Assembly (NCBI GenBank): GCA_965223165.1
Contig: CBDCVQ010000020.1
Span: forward strand, 1,674,001 to 1,738,000
Direction of reading: 5' to 3'
DNA length: 64,000 nt
From: JABDMH01 sp965223165
GTDB lineage: Bacteria > Bacteroidota > Bacteroidia > Chitinophagales > Saprospiraceae
The first letter of the stretch is position 1; every line of letters begins with the position of its first letter. Under the pieces are notes generated by a model, which worked only from the letters and a program-made list of their open reading frames with translations, had not been told where the DNA came from and did no database searches. Below, piece by piece: positions 33,916-43,769 of the stretch. The translations under genes and the position numbers were made by a program.

Positions 33916-36900
33916 ATGCAGGAGTTCAAAAGACGGGTTCTGCAGAGCATTCTCCTTGTCGCTATACCCTACCTGGCGATGAGCCAGACTGCCCTACAAG
34001 GCAAGGTGACGGATGCAGAAAGTGGCGAAGCGATCCTCTTTTGCAACGTGGCGCTCTACCACAATGGCGTATTGATCCTCGGCGCAGAGACGGACCTGGA
34101 CGGCAACTACTCCTTTTCTAACATTGATCCGGGGACCTATGATCTGGAGGTAAGTTATGTCGGGTATCAGACGCTTCGTACCACCGGCGTACTCGTGCTG
34201 GCGGGAAAGGTCAATCGGGCGGACATCACCCTCTCTCCGGGAGTGGTGTTGGAGGAAGTGGTGGTCACCGACTACAAGGTCCCTCTGATCGAGCAAGATA
34301 ATACCACCTCGGGAGGGGTCGTCACCTCGGAGCAGATCCGTAATCTGCCGAGCAAGAGCATCAGTACGATAGCCGCCACGACAGCGGGTATTTCATCCAG
34401 AGATGGGGAGTCGGTGGCGATACGAGGCTCCCGATCCAATGCCACGGACTACTATATAGATGGTGTCCGCGTTTTTGGCAACTTATTGCCGCAGTCGGAG
34501 ATTGACCAGCTACAGGTGATCACCGGAGGTATTGAAGCTCGCTACGGCGATGTCACCGGCGGGATTATCTCCATCACCACCAAAGGCCCATCAAATGTGT
34601 TTAGTGCAGGTCTCGAATTAGAGACCTCGAAGTATCTTGACCCCTACGGATATCATGAGGCCAACACCTATCTGTCCGGACCAATTCTGCGCAACAAGCA
34701 AGGGAAGTCAGTGCTGGGTTACCGATTGTCGGGGAGATTTGTGCTGCGAGAAGATGATTCTCCCTCAGCAGTACCACTGTATGTTGCTCCCCAAGAGGTG
34801 GTCTCCGAATTGGAGTCCGACCCAGTCCGTCAGCTGGGGGGTTCATCTTTTTCTGCCGGCGAGTTTCTGCACACCAGTGATGTACGTGCGGTCGAGGCTC
34901 GCCCCAACCAAGACAACCAGACGATTGACCTGACAGCCAAGATCGATGCGAGGCTCAGTCCGGCCATCGACATGACCTTTAGCGGGTCCTTTCGAGATCA
35001 GCAGAATCACTTTACACCGTTTGGGCGGAGCCAAATATCCGGTGGAAGCCAGATCAGCTCTCTCAACTCATGGCAACTCCTCAACTATCAGAATAACCCC
35101 ATCGCTTATGACAATCGCTACCGGGGCAATGTGCGATTTCGACACCGGTTAAGCCGGCCCACCACCAGCGACACCGATCGACGACGCGCAAGGTTGATCC
35201 AGAATGCCTCCTACACGTTGCAGGGCGGCTACGAAAAAGCCGATGGACGCAATGAAGATGTGCGACATCAGGACAATCTCTTTCGCTATGGGCACGTGGG
35301 GACCTTCGACTTTATGTGGATGGCAGCGGAGGGCGAGTCCAACCATTCCAATGCGATCAACGGCATCGCGCACGCCGGATTTTTGCGGGTGTTTAATGGC
35401 CCCTTTACTCCATCCGATTACAATCCGGTGCTGGCCAACTACAATCAGAACATCAATCAGGAGATCTTTGAAAACTACCGCAACTTCAATGGGTTTCAAT
35501 CCACCTCCGTCAGCTCACTTTGGAACATTTACAATAACGTAGGTAGTGTCTACAACACTTTTAACAAGTTTGACACCGATCGCATCACCTTTGGGGCCAA
35601 TGCCTCTTTTGATCTGGTGCCCGGAGGCTCGGATCGCGGGCGACACTCGATCGAGTTTGGGTTACTTCATGAGCAGACATTCAGCCGTTCGTGGGGTGTG
35701 GCACCCTTCAATCTATGGGAGGTAGCACGGCTGCAGGCCAACCGGCACATCATCGGCGTAGATACCAACCAGGTGGTCGGCAGTTTTCAGGGTAAGGTCT
35801 TGACCCAGTTCACGTTTGAGGAGTTTCAAAAGCTAATCACAGAGGATCCGGATCTCAAGTTTTACAAGACGATCCGAGACCAATTGGGCATGGAGCTGAC
35901 GGACTATGTCAATGTCGATGGCATCCATCCGGATGACCTCAGCCTAAATCTGTTTTCACCCCTGGAGCTGACCGATCAGCGCATCGTGTCCTACCGGGGC
36001 TATGATTATCTAGGCAATCGCACGAGCAACAGTATCGACTTTGACGACTTCTTTACCAGTGTGGGAGCCGACGGCAAGCGAGATTTTCCGATTGGTCCTT
36101 TTAAGCCGATCTACCAGGCGGCATACATTCAGGACAAGTTCAGCTTTCGGGATATCATCTTCCGGGTGGGGCTGCGAGTCGATCGCTATGATGCCAATAC
36201 CAAGGTGCTGAGGGATCCTTATTCGCTGTACGAGGTGATGGATGCGCAAAACTTTTACAACAGCTTTGGCGGAGAGCGACCCAACAATGTGGCCGACGAC
36301 TTCAAAGTGTATGTGGACGGAGAGACGAGCACGACGGTCAAGGCTTTTCGCAAGGGAGATCAATGGTACTTTGCCAACGGTACCCCCGCCAACGATGGCA
36401 CGGTCATTTTTGGGGGTGAGATTGTCTACCCCAAGCTCTACGATGATCGTATCAACGATATCAAAAACAACGACTTTGACCCGACGCAATCCTTTGAAGA
36501 CTACGAGCCGCAAGTCAATTGGATGCCACGTCTGGCCATTTCATTTCCGATCTCAGACATCGCCAACTTCTTTGCGCACTACGATGTCCTGGTACAGCGA
36601 CCACCATCCAACAGCATCGCCACCCCTTTTACCTGGTTCTATTTTGAGGATGACCGCTACACCGCAGGCAGCCCACTCAGCAACTCCAATCTGAAGCCCG
36701 AGCGGACGATCGACTACGAGGTCGGATTTCAGCAAAAATTATCCAACTCCTCGGCGTTGAAGATCAATGCCTACTACAAGGAGCTTCGTGACATGCTGCA
36801 GCAGCAGACCTACCTGTTCTTGCCCTCCCCCATCAATAACTATGTCACGATTGGCAATGTGGATTTTGGCACCATCAAGGGCTTTACGTTTCAATATGAC

Positions 36901-37596
36901 CTTCGAAGGAGTGTCAATACGACCATTCAGGCTAATTATACCCTTCAATTTGCAGATGGTACAGGGTCGAACGTCAACTCGCAAGCAGGCCTCACCACTC
37001 GAGGAAATCTGCGTACCCTCTTTCCCTTGGATCGCGACGAGCGGCACTCTTTTAAGCTCACGCTGGACTACCGCTATGGCTCCGGCAGCAGATACAACGG
37101 ACCCAGACTTTTCAATAGCAACATCTTATCCGACTTTGGTGTCAACATTCAGTCATTTATGACTTCCGGTCGGCCCTATACCCGCAGAATCAGGCCGCAA
37201 CCCTTTGGCGGCACCGGATTTTTTGGTTCCATCAATGGAGCCAGGCAACCCTGGACGTTTTCGATAGATATGCGGATCGACAAGGGATTTCGAATAGCCA
37301 CGGCGAGAAAGGACAAACCCCTGGTGGCGAATCTATCCTTGCGTATCCTCAATGTGCTCAATACGATCAATACCCGCAATGTGTACTCGGTGTCTGGATC
37401 ACCCTACGACAGCGGCTTTCTGCTGTCCTCAGATGGTCAGTCGACCCTGGCCAACGTACGCAACACAGGTGAACTGATCGTGGAGTCCGGCCGTGATGAG
37501 CAGGCGTACATCGATGCCCTGGGCTGGCTGCAGGCGAGTCCGGGTAATTTCTATTTACCGCGAAGAATATTTTTGGGCTTACGATTTGATTTTTAG
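33916..37596 (+). CDS. TonB-dependent receptor
   Basis: 1226 residues. Signal peptide MQEFKRRVLQSILLVAIPYLAMSQ from ATG 33916. N-terminal carboxypeptidase-regulatory-like domain (about 26-110; LQGKVTDAESGEAI, GTYDLEVSYVGYQT), then plug (about 115-225; GSRSNATDYYIDGVRV, EARYGDVTGGIISI) and a very large outer-membrane barrel ending in GLRFDF with a terminal phenylalanine. It would import or handle a ligand with TonB energy. The next gene starts immediately after the stop, and a PorV-type barrel follows, so this receptor probably serves the large secreted protein rather than a SusD pair; no SusD is present. Confidence 0.92.
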   Translation: MQEFKRRVLQSILLVAIPYLAMSQTALQGKVTDAESGEAILFCNVALYHNGVLILGAETDLDGNYSFSNIDPGTYDLEVSYVGYQTLRTTGVLVLAGKVNRADITLSPGVVLEEVVVTDYKVPLIEQDNTTSGGVVTSEQIRNLPSKSISTIAATTAGISSRDGESVAIRGSRSNATDYYIDGVRVFGNLLPQSEIDQLQVITGGIEARYGDVTGGIISITTKGPSNVFSAGLELETSKYLDPYGYHEANTYLSGPILRNKQGKSVLGYRLSGRFVLREDDSPSAVPLYVAPQEVVSELESDPVRQLGGSSFSAGEFLHTSDVRAVEARPNQDNQTIDLTAKIDARLSPAIDMTFSGSFRDQQNHFTPFGRSQISGGSQISSLNSWQLLNYQNNPIAYDNRYRGNVRFRHRLSRPTTSDTDRRRARLIQNASYTLQGGYEKADGRNEDVRHQDNLFRYGHVGTFDFMWMAAEGESNHSNAINGIAHAGFLRVFNGPFTPSDYNPVLANYNQNINQEIFENYRNFNGFQSTSVSSLWNIYNNVGSVYNTFNKFDTDRITFGANASFDLVPGGSDRGRHSIEFGLLHEQTFSRSWGVAPFNLWEVARLQANRHIIGVDTNQVVGSFQGKVLTQFTFEEFQKLITEDPDLKFYKTIRDQLGMELTDYVNVDGIHPDDLSLNLFSPLELTDQRIVSYRGYDYLGNRTSNSIDFDDFFTSVGADGKRDFPIGPFKPIYQAAYIQDKFSFRDIIFRVGLRVDRYDANTKVLRDPYSLYEVMDAQNFYNSFGGERPNNVADDFKVYVDGETSTTVKAFRKGDQWYFANGTPANDGTVIFGGEIVYPKLYDDRINDIKNNDFDPTQSFEDYEPQVNWMPRLAISFPISDIANFFAHYDVLVQRPPSNSIATPFTWFYFEDDRYTAGSPLSNSNLKPERTIDYEVGFQQKLSNSSALKINAYYKELRDMLQQQTYLFLPSPINNYVTIGNVDFGTIKGFTFQYDLRRSVNTTIQANYTLQFADGTGSNVNSQAGLTTRGNLRTLFPLDRDERHSFKLTLDYRYGSGSRYNGPRLFNSNILSDFGVNIQSFMTSGRPYTRRIRPQPFGGTGFFGSINGARQPWTFSIDMRIDKGFRIATARKDKPLVANLSLRILNVLNTINTRNVYSVSGSPYDSGFLLSSDGQSTLANVRNTGELIVESGRDEQAYIDALGWLQASPGNFYLPRRIFLGLRFDF

Positions 37597-40500
37597 ATGA
37601 TGAGACGGCACACAAGGCAGATATTCTTCGTACTGGCGCTGGTCGGTACCGGTCTCAGTACGGCCTGGGCCAAATATCCTCCGGGCTACGACAATCCTCG
37701 ACGCAAGGTCATCGATCCGCAGGGGATCAAATTTGGCTACCGGGCCGATTGTGCGGCCTCACGATCGGAGGCAGACATGTCGATCAACAATGTCCGTGCT
37801 CGCCTGCTGGGTGGGGGTGATGTCTGGTGGGATCTCTCCGTCGGCAAATACATTGTGCCTAAGGTAGAACCCGCATCGGGCCTGCCCGAAGTGTCCTCGA
37901 TCTTTGCGGGGGCCGTATGGTTAGGTGGATATGATCCGGTGGGCAATCTCAAGCTGGCAGCGCAGCAGTTTCGGTCAGCTAATGAAAACGACTTCTGGCC
38001 GGGGCCCCTGGATCCGGTCAATGGCACGATCGAACGCGACACCTGCGCCCAATGGGATAGGCACTTCCGGGTACTGGGTGAAAACATACGGCGGTTCCAG
38101 CGAGACTTTAATGTGGCTCTGGAGAGTGGCGAGACACTGGACGAGAAGGACGTGCCCGAAGATGTCTTGGGGTGGCCGGCTAGAGGCAATCCATACTTCA
38201 GCGATATCCATGGCTTCGAATTGCCCAACACCTCCCAAGGGTTGGCCGGGTTCTTTGATTATGACGGAGACTTCAGCTACGATCCGCTCGCCGGTGACTA
38301 TCCGATCATTGAGATCCGGGGTTGTCCCACGCCCCAGTATCCCGACGAGATGATCTTTTGGATCTACAATGACGCCGGCGGAATTCATACGCAAACCCAG
38401 GGTAATCCCATCCAGATGGAGGTCCAGGTGCAGGCTTTTGCCTACGCGACCAACGATGAGATCAATGACATGACCTTCCAACGGTACAAGTTGATCAATC
38501 GGGCTACCCAAAGTATCGACAGTACCTTCTTTGCCATGTGGGTCGATCCTGATCTGGGATGCAGCCAGGATGACTACATCGGGTGCGATACCATGCGTAG
38601 CCTGGCCTATGTCTACAATGAAGATGTCACGGACGGGGTGACCGGCTGTGACTGTGAGGGCACGCCGACCTACTGCCAGGATGTCCCGATGCTGGGGGTG
38701 GACTATTTTAGAGGACCTCTTGATGAATTTGGCCAGGAGATTGGCATGTCTTCCTTTACCTATTACAATAATGCGGGGGTGGGTCAATGGCCCAATGCGC
38801 AGACCGATCCGGATATTGCCCAGGAATACTACAACTATATGTCGGGCTCTTGGAAGGACGGTACGCCTTTCAGCTTTGGCGGGGACGCTTTTAACGTAGG
38901 TGGAGCTCCCATTGACTATGCCTTTACCGAGGCACCCAACGATGCTACGGGCTGGTCGATGTGTACGGCCAATCTGCCTTTTGGTGACCGGAGGACCATC
39001 CAGGCTTCCGGACCGTTTAGACTTGATCCGGGTGCCGTCAATGAGCTGATCATTGGTGCGGTGTGGGTGCCGGACATCACCGATTACCCCTGTCCCAGTC
39101 TCGACCCATTGCTCTTTGCCGATGAGACAGCACAGGCCTTGTTTGACAATTGCTTTGATATCACCGATGGTCCCGATGCCCCGGATCTGGACTTCATCGA
39201 GCTCGATCGCGAGCTGGTGGGTATCCTGACTAATGATGCGGAGTCCAATAACTTTGGCGAGACTTATCAAGAGCTGGACCTCCGGGCACCGACCGATCTG
39301 CCGGAAGAAGAAAAGCAGTACAAATTCGAGGGCTACAAGGTCTACCAACTCAATGGTCCGGAGGTCAATACGTCGGAGGTAGATAACCCGGACAAGGCTC
39401 GATTGGTCTTTCAGTGTGACATACGCAATGGTGTCTCTCAGATCGTCAATTGGCGAGCGATGCCTCATCCCACCGAGCCGGGCAAACTGCTCTATGAGCC
39501 GGAGGTGCAGGTCGTCGGTGCGGACAGTGATGTGCGACACACCTTTCGCATCACCGAAGACCAGTTTGCCACGGCCGATCGTACCCTGATCAATCATAAG
39601 AAGTACTATTTCACGACCATTGCCTACGCCTACAATAACTACGACGGCTTTGATACGCAAAACAATACCGGGCAACGCAGTCCTTATCTTGAGGGTCGAC
39701 GAAACATCAAAATCTATGTGCCGACGCCACGTCCGATCAGCTACCAAAATCTCAAGGTAGCGTACGGAGACGGGCCCAGTATCACCCGCCTGGATGGTGT
39801 AGGCGCCGGCAACAACTTTTTGCAGATCAGTGAGGAGACCACTCAACAGATCCTGGATGGGAGTTTTGACGGCACGATCACCTATGAGAATGGGGCCGGC
39901 CCAATAGATGTCAATATCTACAATCCCTTGGACGTGAAGGATGGTGATTTTGAGCTTTCCTTTGTGGATGTTAGCCCGGATGACGACACGCTAGACGTAG
40001 ACGCCACCTGGAATCTGGTCGATCTGGCCAATCCGGGAAGTGTCATTGAATCAGAGACGAGCATCGAGCGTCTCAATGAACAGATCGTGGGCCAATACGG
40101 ATTTTCCATCTCCATCGGACAGACCGAGGAAGCGGGAGATTTCTTCGCGGAGACCAATGGTGTGCTCGGGGCGGAAATCACTTTCGAGGATCCAAACGAC
40201 CCGTGGCTGAGCTTCGTGCCAGACGGTCCTGATATCTTTGACATCGCGCGGACCGGCGTCAATGAGCCTGATTTTCGATTTGATCCCAATCAGCTATTTA
40301 CCACCTCCTACCAGGGGATGATCCCCTTCTTTCTATCCAACTTCCGCTTTGATCCAAACAACATCTATGTGTCGCCATCTTGGATCGACAACACGGCCGG
40401 CATGCAGATCGTGCGCAAAAAGACAGGGATGGACGATCTCAACAATGTGGATCTGGTTTTCACGTCGGACAAGAGCAAGTGGAGTCGGTGCGTCATCGTC

Positions 40501-41550
40501 GAGACGGCAAGTCCCTTCTATTTTAACCCGGGCAACCTGGGTGGGGCTGACTTCCGGACGGTGGGGAATAGCAAGAGCTTCGACTTGCGAAACTCGCCCT
40601 CGGTGGGCAAGGAAGATAGTGATGGCGATGGACTGCCCGACCCGGACGGAGATGGCATCGGCATGGGCTGGTTTCCGGGCTACGCCATCGATGTGGAGAC
40701 CGGCCAGCGACTCAATGTCTTCTTTGGTGAAAACTCCGTCTACAACGAAGACTTCTTGAGTAGACAAGGCGGCAGCGGCGCCATCGGAGCCGACATGATG
40801 TGGAATCCTGATGAGCGCCTAGTGCTCGATCTGACCACGCCGAGTATCGCCCTAATCCATGTCGGTGGCCAGCATCACGTGTATGTCACTCGCCAGCCCT
40901 ATGACGAGTGTGAGGAGCTGCGGTCCAGATTGGATCCGGGTGTGCTCTTCACCAGAAAATACAATGCCCTGCGAGACGTCACCTGGACCGGCATGCCTAT
41001 TGTCAATGGCATACTGAGCTACGCGGAAGGCCTCATACCCAATGATGTCTCCATTAAACTGCGCGTGAGCAACCCCTACCAAGTGGCTGAAGGCACGGGC
41101 GAGAACAATGGACATCCCAAGTACCGGTTTAGCATAACGGGGCAGGAAGCCGAAGATCGCATCGAAGCGGTCGACCAGACGGCACTGGACGCTGTCAATG
41201 TCGTCCCCAATCCATACTTGGCCTTTTCAGCCTATGAGACCTCACAGTTTACCAATATCATTAGGGTGACCAACTTGCCCCCACGGGCGGTGGTGACCAT
41301 CTTCTCCTTAGATGGCAAGTTCATTCGTCAGTACAAGCGGGACGAGCGCGGTATCGCGCAGACCGGTCGATCCAACCCGGGAATTTTGCGCACGCAGGTG
41401 ACCCCGGATCTGGAATGGGATCTCAAGAATAGCAAGGGCATACCCATAGCCAGTGGTGTCTATCTCATCCATATCAATGGTTATGAATTGGGCGAGCGAA
41501 CGATCAAGTGGTTTGGTGTGAATCGAAAATTTGATCCCTCCGGCTTATGA
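37597..41550 (+). CDS. Giant secreted protein with T9SS-like C-terminal domain
   Basis: 1317 residues. Signal peptide (MMRRHTRQIFFVLALVGTGLSTAWA). Aspartate- and aromatic-rich, many short beta patterns, cysteine-rich patch near 350-360 (CDCEGTPTYCQD) and a calcium-binding-type run DSDGDGLPDPDGDG near 1007. The C-terminus has VVPNPYLAFS, VTIFSLDGKFIRQY, DLEWDLKNSKGIPIASGVYLIHI, an Ig-like T9SS/FlgD-type fold, but ends KWFGVNRKFDPSGL rather than in the usual short basic end. Family unknown to me; probably exported to the surface. ATG abuts the receptor stop; its own stop overlaps the next ATG (TATGATG). Confidence 0.8.
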   Translation: MMRRHTRQIFFVLALVGTGLSTAWAKYPPGYDNPRRKVIDPQGIKFGYRADCAASRSEADMSINNVRARLLGGGDVWWDLSVGKYIVPKVEPASGLPEVSSIFAGAVWLGGYDPVGNLKLAAQQFRSANENDFWPGPLDPVNGTIERDTCAQWDRHFRVLGENIRRFQRDFNVALESGETLDEKDVPEDVLGWPARGNPYFSDIHGFELPNTSQGLAGFFDYDGDFSYDPLAGDYPIIEIRGCPTPQYPDEMIFWIYNDAGGIHTQTQGNPIQMEVQVQAFAYATNDEINDMTFQRYKLINRATQSIDSTFFAMWVDPDLGCSQDDYIGCDTMRSLAYVYNEDVTDGVTGCDCEGTPTYCQDVPMLGVDYFRGPLDEFGQEIGMSSFTYYNNAGVGQWPNAQTDPDIAQEYYNYMSGSWKDGTPFSFGGDAFNVGGAPIDYAFTEAPNDATGWSMCTANLPFGDRRTIQASGPFRLDPGAVNELIIGAVWVPDITDYPCPSLDPLLFADETAQALFDNCFDITDGPDAPDLDFIELDRELVGILTNDAESNNFGETYQELDLRAPTDLPEEEKQYKFEGYKVYQLNGPEVNTSEVDNPDKARLVFQCDIRNGVSQIVNWRAMPHPTEPGKLLYEPEVQVVGADSDVRHTFRITEDQFATADRTLINHKKYYFTTIAYAYNNYDGFDTQNNTGQRSPYLEGRRNIKIYVPTPRPISYQNLKVAYGDGPSITRLDGVGAGNNFLQISEETTQQILDGSFDGTITYENGAGPIDVNIYNPLDVKDGDFELSFVDVSPDDDTLDVDATWNLVDLANPGSVIESETSIERLNEQIVGQYGFSISIGQTEEAGDFFAETNGVLGAEITFEDPNDPWLSFVPDGPDIFDIARTGVNEPDFRFDPNQLFTTSYQGMIPFFLSNFRFDPNNIYVSPSWIDNTAGMQIVRKKTGMDDLNNVDLVFTSDKSKWSRCVIVETASPFYFNPGNLGGADFRTVGNSKSFDLRNSPSVGKEDSDGDGLPDPDGDGIGMGWFPGYAIDVETGQRLNVFFGENSVYNEDFLSRQGGSGAIGADMMWNPDERLVLDLTTPSIALIHVGGQHHVYVTRQPYDECEELRSRLDPGVLFTRKYNALRDVTWTGMPIVNGILSYAEGLIPNDVSIKLRVSNPYQVAEGTGENNGHPKYRFSITGQEAEDRIEAVDQTALDAVNVVPNPYLAFSAYETSQFTNIIRVTNLPPRAVVTIFSLDGKFIRQYKRDERGIAQTGRSNPGILRTQVTPDLEWDLKNSKGIPIASGVYLIHINGYELGERTIKWFGVNRKFDPSGL

Positions 41551-42593
41551 TGCGAACAGTACTGGCGATATTCCTTGCAGTGGCTTTCTCGGCGACGTCG
41601 TACGCAGGCAACCCCGACCGGCAGGGCGAAGCAGGTGCCTACGAATTGCTGCTCAATCCCTGGGCTAGAAGTGCAGGGCTCCACTCGATGACCACCGCCA
41701 TGATCGGCGGAGTCGAGGCGATGCGTATCAATGTCGCCGGGCTGGTACGTATACCAAAGACACAAGTGCTCGTAGGACACACCCGGTATCTAGTGGGTAC
41801 GGGAGTCAACCTCAATGCGATCGGCATAGGTCAAAAGCTTGGCAAGAGCGGGGTGCTTGGTCTCAGTCTGATGGCGATGGACTTTGGCGATATTCCGGTG
41901 ACCACCACCGATCTGCCGGAGGGGACGGGAGCGACCTTTTCTCCCAACTTTTTTCACCTGGGCATCTCATATGCCCACCTGTTTGAAAACAAAGTGTCCG
42001 TAGGCTTCACGATCCGGGCGATCTCTGAGTCTACCGCTGATCTGACGGCGCAGGGCGTGGCGCTGGATGCCGGTGTGCAGTACGTGACCGGGGAGCAGGA
42101 CAACTTTAAATTTGGCATTTCGCTCCGTAACGTGGGTACACCCATGCGATTTGGTGGAGAAGGATTGTCCTTTCGCGCGACCAATCCGGATGGACTCATC
42201 AACTACGATCTTTCCTTTGATCAGCGAGCCGCTAGTTTCGAGTTGCCGTCCGTGCTCAATATTGGTGCCTCTTATGACTTCAACATCGATGTGCGAAATC
42301 GTCTTACGGTGCTTGGTAACTTCACCTCCAACTCGTTTTCGCGAGATGCCTTGGGCGGTGGATTGGAGTATGCATTTAATGAGGTATTTATGCTGCGTGC
42401 GGGGTACAAGCACGAGCTTGGCTCGGGCAGCGATGAAATCATTAACAATGTCTATTCAGGCTTTAGTGCAGGAGCTTCTATCGAGGTCCCATTCTCCTCA
42501 GACAATGATACCCGGTTTGCGATCGACTACGGCTATCGGGTGACCAATCCATGGAGTGGAACTCACAACCTAACAATTCGGTTTACGATATAG
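41547..42593 (+). CDS. PorV/PorQ-family outer-membrane protein
   Basis: 348 residues. Signal peptide ending SYAG; then PDRQGEAGAYELLLNPWARSAGLHSM, with MIGGVEAMRINVAGL, matching the start of PorV/PorQ-family FadL-like 14-strand barrels. Strands alternate to the end, terminating NLTIRFTI. In the T9SS, PorV binds the sorting domain of cargo and carries it from the translocon to the attachment complex. Here it is the last gene of the receptor/giant-protein operon, so a dedicated shuttle for that cargo is a reasonable inference. The greA promoter begins inside its last codons. Confidence 0.85.
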   Translation: MMRTVLAIFLAVAFSATSYAGNPDRQGEAGAYELLLNPWARSAGLHSMTTAMIGGVEAMRINVAGLVRIPKTQVLVGHTRYLVGTGVNLNAIGIGQKLGKSGVLGLSLMAMDFGDIPVTTTDLPEGTGATFSPNFFHLGISYAHLFENKVSVGFTIRAISESTADLTAQGVALDAGVQYVTGEQDNFKFGISLRNVGTPMRFGGEGLSFRATNPDGLINYDLSFDQRAASFELPSVLNIGASYDFNIDVRNRLTVLGNFTSNSFSRDALGGGLEYAFNEVFMLRAGYKHELGSGSDEIINNVYSGFSAGASIEVPFSSDNDTRFAIDYGYRVTNPWSGTHNLTIRFTI

Positions 42594-42612
42594 GCTAATT
42601 AATATACCTTTG
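42582..42612 (+). promoter_or_regulatory. greA promoter
   Basis: TTTA (42582-42585), 19 bases, TACCTTTG (42605-42612): 11 of 12 defined... the -7 element fits TAnnTTTG fully and the -33 differs from TTTG in one base. Initiation near 42618 would give a leader of about 130 bases. Confidence 0.6.
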
Positions 42613-42641
42613 TAGAGGTAGGCATCTGGATCAGGGTGCCA

Positions 42642-42658
42642 GGTTCGAAGGACGAACC
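42642..42658 (+). promoter_or_regulatory. Leader hairpin 5' of the greA terminator
   Basis: GGTTCG (42642-42647) and CGAACC (42653-42658) form a perfect 6-bp stem around AAGGA, near the 5' end of the predicted greA leader RNA. Confidence 0.5.
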
Positions 42659-42684
42659 ACCCCTTTTAAAGAATACATACAAAT

Positions 42685-42732
42685 CAATGCTAACGACCTG
42701 TAAATTCAGGAGTTGCATTGTTTTCTTTTTTT
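42685..42732 (+). terminator. Intrinsic terminator in the greA leader (attenuator candidate)
   Basis: Stem in three parts: CAATGC/GCATTG, AAC/GTT and CCTG/CAGG (42685-42720, 6-base loop), then TTTTCTTTTTTT (42721-42732). It lies between the predicted promoter and the greA ATG at 42748. Only 15 bases remain between the T run and the ATG, too few for another promoter, so greA transcription must read through it. It may also end the upstream operon. Confidence 0.7.
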
Positions 42733-42747
42733 ACTAAATGAAAACCT

Positions 42748-43224
42748 ATGGCGGAATATACTTACTTGACGCAGGAGGGTTATGACAATCTCAAGGAGGA
42801 GCTCGAAAAACTGAAAAGTGAAGGTCGAGCAGAGGCCGCCAGGGCCATCGCCGAGGCAAGGGAGAAGGGTGACCTTTCAGAAAACGCCGAGTACGACGCT
42901 GCCAAGGATGCCCAGGGCCTATTGGAGGCCAAGATCAATTCGCTCGAAAAGATGTTTGCCAATGCCCGGGTCCTGGACACCTCACAACTGGACACCTCCC
43001 GGGTCACCGTGCTTTCAAAGGTGACGATCAAAAATGTCAAGAATGGCAAGGAGTTGACCTATCAGCTCGTGGCACAGTCAGAAGCAGATCTGAAGGCTAA
43101 AAAGATATCGGTCAAGTCACCCATCGGCGAAGGACTATTGGGCAAGGAGGTCGGCCAGATCGCGGAGATCCAAACTCCTGCCGGCACGATGGAATTTGAG
43201 ATCATGAATATCTCCCTCACCTGA
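42748..43224 (+). CDS. greA: Transcription elongation factor GreA
   Basis: 158 residues. N-terminal coiled coil (YLTQEGYDNLKEELEKLKSEGR, then GDLSENAEYDAAKDAQG with the acidic tip D/E residues) and a C-terminal FKBP-like domain. GreA enters the RNA polymerase secondary channel and triggers cleavage of backtracked RNA. The start ATG is preceded by a terminator-like leader. The stop overlaps the HIT gene ATG (TGATG). Confidence 0.96.
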   Translation: MAEYTYLTQEGYDNLKEELEKLKSEGRAEAARAIAEAREKGDLSENAEYDAAKDAQGLLEAKINSLEKMFANARVLDTSQLDTSRVTVLSKVTIKNVKNGKELTYQLVAQSEADLKAKKISVKSPIGEGLLGKEVGQIAEIQTPAGTMEFEIMNISLT

Positions 43225-43622
43225 TGCCATCGATATTCTCGCGTATCGTAGCTGGAGAGATTCCCTGTCACAAGCTAGCGGAGTCAGAGGCTTACTTGGC
43301 ATTTCTCGATATTAATCCGGTGAGCCGGGGCCATGCCCTGGTGATTCCAAAGATGGAGGTCGATTATCTCTTTGATCTGCCCAAGGATCTGCTGAGCGGC
43401 ATTTTGGAGTTTGCCCGGCCCATCGCCCGAGCCATTGAGCAGGTCGTACCATGTGAGCGCATCGGTGTGACCGTCATAGGACTGGAAGTCCCGCACGCCC
43501 ATGTACATCTCATCCCCATTAACGCGATTGGCGACATGGATTTTTCCAAGCCCAAGGTACCGATGACGCAGGACGAGCTGGGCCAGTTGGCAAGCCGGGT
43601 GAGGGACATCCTAAGTGTATGA
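43224..43622 (+). CDS. HIT-family hydrolase
   Basis: 132 residues. Histidine triad PHAHVHLIPI and the IFSRIVAGEIPCHKL opening are diagnostic. Such enzymes hydrolyse nucleotide phosphoramidates or dinucleoside polyphosphates. Translationally coupled to greA. Confidence 0.93.
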   Translation: MPSIFSRIVAGEIPCHKLAESEAYLAFLDINPVSRGHALVIPKMEVDYLFDLPKDLLSGILEFARPIARAIEQVVPCERIGVTVIGLEVPHAHVHLIPINAIGDMDFSKPKVPMTQDELGQLASRVRDILSV

Positions 43623-43769
43623 CTAAGCCTCGTTTGGGCCATCTGGCTACCACACGATTTTGCCGATCTATGGCAGGACTCTACTTTCTGTTTCTGCGGA
43701 AAATCCGACCCCGACGCTGAATCAAAGAACCCGTCCGAGGCACGGCAAGTGGAGGGACATCAATATTGC

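Noticed and set aside
37975..39846. 623-codon open frame on the minus strand
   Set aside because: Lies inside the giant secreted protein gene, which has a signal peptide, overlaps and a recognisable C-terminal domain. The antisense product shows no signal or domain; it comes from codon bias.
42641..42660. tRNA-like T arm (GGTTCG...CGAACC) in the greA leader
   Set aside because: No acceptor, D or anticodon arm can be built around it. Kept only as a leader hairpin.
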